Assembly: GCA_029747585.1 (NCBI GenBank)
Contig: JAPEVF010000673.1
Location: forward strand, 1-24,948
DNA from: Pleurotus djamor
Lineage: Eukaryota > Basidiomycota > Agaricomycetes > Agaricales > Pleurotaceae
Length of the DNA stretch: 24,948 nt
Direction of reading: 5' to 3'
The notes under the pieces: generated by a model
The model's database searches: none
What the model was told of the DNA's origin: nothing
Seen by the model: the letters and a program-made list of their open reading frames with translations, nothing else
Shown here: one piece after another, positions 21,441 through 24,948 of the stretch
Numbering within the stretch: position 1 is the first letter of the stretch
Layout: each line of letters starts with the position of its first letter
Translations under genes and position numbers: made by a program

Positions 21441-21470
21441 GAGTAGAGTAGAGTAGAGTAGAGTAGAGTA
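21441..21470. repeat. (GAGTA)6 pentanucleotide microsatellite
   Basis: Six perfect GAGTA units directly follow the first 17-bp repeat copy after a four-base CATA spacer. Confidence 0.97.
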
Positions 21471-21680
21471 TCTAGATGAATACAGAATCAGATAACAGTG
21501 ACGTGCGGTATGGTATGGTATGACTATGGTATGCTCATTGACGTTCGTTCGCTCTTCTAGGAAATTCGTACCTAATTCAATTCTTGAGGCTCGTCTTAGT
21601 AGAGCCAGGATCTACGTCTATACGGACTGGTGGCGATTTTAATCCGCCCGTCGTCCATTGTGTCGTTGCTGCGTTATGCG

Positions 21681-21709
21681 TTGTGTCGTGGTCAAGGAAC
21701 ACGACACAA
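21681..21709. repeat. Perfect 10-bp inverted repeat (hairpin), 9-base loop
   Basis: TTGTGTCGTG at 21681-21690 is the exact reverse complement of CACGACACAA at 21700-21709, separated by GTCAAGGAA. A further direct copy of TTGTGTCGT lies at 21658-21666, and CACGACACAA also occurs at 19731-19740. It could be a binding site for a dimeric regulator or an RNA hairpin; no terminator-like U tract follows. Confidence 0.8.
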
Positions 21710-21987
21710 TTGATCCCGGTAGCAGGATGAACCTCCACGATACGCCTGTACGTGGTGTTCCAGTGAGAACGCACATTTAAGGCCACCGTACGTTCCTCTC
21801 CTAAAACCTACACGACCGAAAAAGCCAAGTTCAGAACACCCTCCTATGTACCCCCTATCACCCTCCTTCCCCTCTCCTCGTTCCACCCTCCGTTCAACTA
21901 CCCTCTAGTCCTCATCATAGACCGCATAGCACATACATCGAGCCTACAACAATCGACGACGCGTCAAATCAAATCTAGGGTACTTAG

Positions 21988-22004
21988 CTTCCCGCGATGC
22001 TATA
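21988..22004. repeat. 17-bp dispersed repeat, copy 2
   Basis: Identical to 21420-21436. Here it is followed by AACGAC instead of CATAGAG, so only the 17 bases are conserved. Confidence 0.75.
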
Positions 22005-23070
22005 AACGACTCCACGACATGCGCTATGTTCATACTATCACTCTGATGCGTGCCCTGGTGCTATTTATAGTACTCTCTCTACGCTAGGTAGTATGTCCTT
22101 TAGTTGATCGTTCGACTTCTACTCTTTGGAGGCTACGAGTGCTAGGAGGGCTGGGAGGGATTGCACCCGCGTCCCCGAGGCCGAAGCCGAACCCGACGTG
22201 ACATGGATAGTTCGGTGGTGGTGGGTGGTTGGTCGTTCCTGTAGACCGTTGATGGATGATGTATGAGGTGACATAGCGTAGAGGCGTAGACGGTTCCTGG
22301 TTTAACGTTCGAATGATGATGGGGCTAACAAGTAACAACCCATCATCTTCACAAGTTTCATCACCGTCAGATAGTCAGACACCGAAAACCGAAAGCGTAC
22401 TACGTATCGATGCATCAAACCATCAAACCATCAACCCATCACGCACCAAGGCATCACGCATCAAAACATATCATTGAATCAAAGTCTCCTAGAATACCTC
22501 CTAACGACCACGCTTGTTAGGTACTGCTACTTACTACTCCTGGAACGACTACTACTAATACCTAAACGGATACGGGTACTAGTCGTAGCTGACACTTATG
22601 GTTATTTGATACTTGAGACGCATACGCTGATACGCGTACTAGGACTTAGCAGTTAACAGTCTAGCGTCGAAACGAAACGAAACACGTTCGGTGACTTATC
22701 GTGTGGATGATGGATGATACTAGTAGGCCAATACGCGGGAAGATAGTTCGGTTTCGAATTTCTGGTAGTGGTGATGAGTGATTGAGCATCGACACAGAGT
22801 GTTGAGTACTTGAGTACTTGGGTGTCGCGGAGGTGGAGAGGTAGAGTGTTGGCGGAACCGTGTGAGCGTTTTGGTCAGGGGAATTTCATGGTAACTCTAA
22901 CACGGTACGCGGTTCGTTAGCTCGAGTTCGAGTGCGATGCTATATTTCCGTTCAGTGGGGTCCTAGATGGTAGACGGTCGAGGTATTCGTACTACGTCAT
23001 CCACTCCGTCATCCCTCCTCCATACCGCATACCGCATACCAAGCACCTCCTTCATTATCACAATCGCCAT

Positions 23071-23090
23071 CCCTTTCCTCCCTCCCTCCC
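23071..23090 (-). other. Putative G-quadruplex motif on the minus strand
   Basis: The plus strand reads CCCTTTCCTCCCTCCCTCCC. The minus strand therefore has four G3 runs with loops of 1, 1 and 6 bases, which fits the canonical G-quadruplex pattern. It lies about 1.2 kb upstream of the regulator's start codon. Confidence 0.6.
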
Positions 23091-23567
23091 TTATNTCTCC
23101 TCCNCTCCCTTACGCGCACCCCTTTCCCCATACTCATCCCTTTCCCCGCCTCCCTTTGTAGGCCTAGGGCACGGAATGCAACCCTTCCCGCCCCTTCCCT
23201 CGAAAGGTTAAAACGCTCCCTTCCCTCTTCCCTCATCGTCCCGCCCTCCACTCCTTCATTTTTCCTCGTGTCGAGTTCCCTCCACTCCCTCCGCTCCCTC
23301 CCCCCACCCAATCCACCCAATCCACTCTCCTCATCTCACCCAAAAAGTAGACGACCATTCCTCAACCCATCCATCCATATACGGTTTAGCACCCAAGTGC
23401 ACCTCAACAGGCAGATTCTAGACTCTCAAAAACTTCGAAGTCAAGGAGGACATGACGCGGACGGGGCATGTGTTTTTTTAACTTATAAATTCATAATTTC
23501 GGGGGGCCGGTGAGTTATGTAGATGACGAGCGGATGCGAGGGGGTGGTTGATTATTTGGAACATGTC

Positions 23568-23585
23568 ATGATGATGATGATGATG
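23568..23585. repeat. (ATG)6 trinucleotide microsatellite
   Basis: Six perfect ATG units. A looser GATG/GGTGATG repetition continues to about 23600. Confidence 0.95.
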
Positions 23586-24106
23586 CGTGATGGCGGTGAT
23601 GCGAAACGACGATCCTTAGTCTTACTTTGGGGCGGTACGACTTAGACTTAGACTTGCGCGGGCTGTACGCGCTACCGTGGATCACGAGAAGGGATGTGAG
23701 GCGTAAAGGAAAGGAGGAGAGGCTTTGGAGAGAGAGGGGGGAGGAAGGGGATCTGGAACGGCCGGCGAGGAGGAACGAAGAGCCTTGGCGCGTAGTCACC
23801 CATTTCACATGTTTTCCGTGTCCTCCCTCTAAATCGAAATTAATTATCATAATTATAATCCAGAGAATAATAATTCGATAAGAAAACCAACTCCGATTTC
23901 CACGAAGAGGTCACTCGGACGAGATTTACATTTTTACCAATTCCCTTTTTCCCACACCCTCACTCAAGGGCCCAACCCAACTGAGGGAAGGGGGAGATCT
24001 GAGATCACTGGTAGGAGAGTTTATGAGTTATTTATTTAATTACACGCAATTACATAAATTAGACGAAATAGGAAGGAGGGAAAGAAGAGGGGGAGGGATG
24101 GGGATT

Positions 24107-24113
24107 TATATAA
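24107..24113 (+). promoter_or_regulatory. TATA box of the zinc-finger gene
   Basis: TATATAA lies 192 bases upstream of ATG 24299 and is followed by T- and C-rich sequence typical of fungal start regions. The spacing implies a leader of roughly 100-160 bases. Confidence 0.5.
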
Positions 24114-24252
24114 CTGTTCCCTTTTTTGTTTACCCTGTTTTTCTCGTTGCTTCCAAACCCCAAAGGTCCCTTTTGCCCTTGCGCTTTCCTCTTCGTCCTC
24201 GACGACACAGACGACGACGAGCGACCCTTCTTTGCTCTTTGCCGATATCCTC

Positions 24253-24273
24253 GCATATCGCATATCGCATATC
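24253..24273. repeat. (GCATATC)3 heptanucleotide repeat in the 5' leader
   Basis: Three perfect GCATATC units lie 26 bases before the zinc-finger start codon, probably within the transcribed leader. Confidence 0.9.
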
Positions 24274-24298
24274 AGATTCTACGCAGGGCATCCCGACG

Positions 24299-24948
24299 AT
24301 GCCGACATCCACCACCTCCTCACCCACTACATCCTCTTCGACCCCCAACATGCCCGCGAACGCCTCCTCAGGCTCGTCCTCGTCGACGGCGGGTGGGGCA
24401 GGAGCGAAAAAGAAACATATCTGTCCTACGTGCGAACGCGCGTTCACGACGAGTGGACATCTGGCGCGTCATTCACGCGTCCATACGGGAGAGAGGAACC
24501 ATAAATGTCCGTTCCCCGGGTGTGAGACGAGGTGTTCGAGGCAGGATAATTTGCAACAACAGTTCGTTTCGTTCCTCCTCTCTCATATCTACCTCAGCTA
24601 ACCTGATGGTGTTTTGGATAGTTATCGAATCCATCTGTCGCCTGGATCCCGCCGATCCTCGACGCGCTCGGCCATGGCCCGGGCAATGGGTGGCCCCAAC
24701 TCAAAACGCGGCTCCTCCAACGCCAACGCCAACAACTCTGCCGCTCTCGCCCTCCAACAAGCCCAAGCAGCCTTGAACGCCTCCGCTGTGTCCTCACCCA
24801 CCCTCCTCGACCCGCATCATTCCCTCCCACCACACCTCTCCTCTTCCTCCTCACATCACGGGGACACGGGCACTTGCCCCCATTGGGCGCACCACCCGCT
24901 CTCGAGCCAGCGCGGTTGTACAACCACCATTCGGCGAATGGACATTCT
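24299..24948 (+). CDS. C2H2 zinc-finger transcription factor, Nrg1/Mig1-like, partial at 3' end
   Basis: This is a nuclear DNA-binding regulator. Exon 1 is 24299-24561, the intron is 24562-24621 (60 bases, GTTCGT donor, GCTAAC branch, GATAG acceptor), and exon 2 runs from 24622 past the window edge. Residues 1-36 are Ser/Thr/Ala-rich low complexity (MPTSTTSSPTTSSSTP...). Finger 1 uses C42, C45, H58 and H62 (HICPTCERAF...HLARHSRVH). A TGERNHKC linker leads to finger 2, with C70, C75, H88 and H92. The intron splits the H88 codon, so an unspliced transcript loses finger 2. A basic SPGSRRSSTRSAMARAM segment and Ser/Asn/Ala/Gln-rich sequence follow. The finger pair closely resembles the yeast Nrg1/Nrg2 carbon-repressor type, but the regulatory role in this fungus is inferred. 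The frame is open 92 codons further upstream; ATG 24299 was chosen because it begins the typical low-complexity head and lies downstream of the TATA box. A probable frameshift lies near 24860. Confidence 0.92.

Larger units (their letters stand above)
20741..24106. other. Long upstream region of the zinc-finger gene
   Basis: No coding signal is visible over about 3.4 kb. The stretch carries microsatellites, a hairpin, a dispersed 17-bp repeat, CATCAAAC-type degenerate repeats near 22405-22460 and C/T tracts at 23040-23340. Two N bases fall in one of these tracts. It reads as an extended promoter or 5' leader of the regulator gene downstream, though a distant or diverged gene cannot be ruled out. 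Confidence 0.5.

Noticed and set aside
1..24948. CRISPR array or other regularly spaced prokaryotic repeat system
   Set aside because: No set of regularly spaced identical repeats was found, and the gene structure is eukaryotic throughout.

Overview
The window is nuclear DNA of a filamentous fungus, most likely an Agaricomycete-type basidiomycete. Genes are broken by many short introns (about 50-65 bases) with GTRNGT-like donors, CTAAC/CTGAC-like branch sites and YAG acceptors. The three recognisable proteins all look fungal. Four isolated N bases (6336, 18614, 23095, 23104) mark it as draft sequence. No rRNA, tRNA, CRISPR array, prokaryotic operon or intact transposon could be seen.

Layout. 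1-892 is upstream sequence with a small GC-rich tandem repeat. 893-2755 (+) is a complete seven-exon gene for a 14-TM-type MFS drug/H+ antiporter (DHA2, ATR1-like), reconstructed here in phase. 3363-4199 (-) is a complete four-exon gene for a secreted DUF3455-family protein, with a TATA box. 4255-9130 holds no family I recognise. On the minus strand, however, three in-phase chains of spliced exons can be assembled (7791-6605, 6349-5670, 9128-8409), which I offer as candidate orphan genes; a 47-bp tandem duplication lies at the end of the second. 9131-18200 is anonymous sequence in which a few plus-strand exon pairs with good splice signals can be drawn (10445-10745, 11102-11558, 12489-12793, 14270-14804), all of low confidence. 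18201-24298 looks like a long non-coding region. Its plus strand is pyrimidine-rich in several stretches and carries microsatellites, a minisatellite, a perfect 10-bp inverted repeat, a 17-bp dispersed repeat and a G-quadruplex-type tract. At 24299 begins a C2H2 zinc-finger transcription factor resembling the Nrg1/Mig1 type; it runs off the window end, and its tail seems to change frame at a G4 run near 24860.

Functional reading. The three solid genes are an exporter, a small secreted protein and a transcriptional regulator. Nothing in the sequence links them into a cluster or pathway: they are far apart, on both strands, and no biosynthetic enzyme lies between them. I did not find a convincing undescribed system. 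The items most worth checking are the candidate orphan minus-strand genes, the frameshift in the regulator, and the structured upstream region of the regulator.
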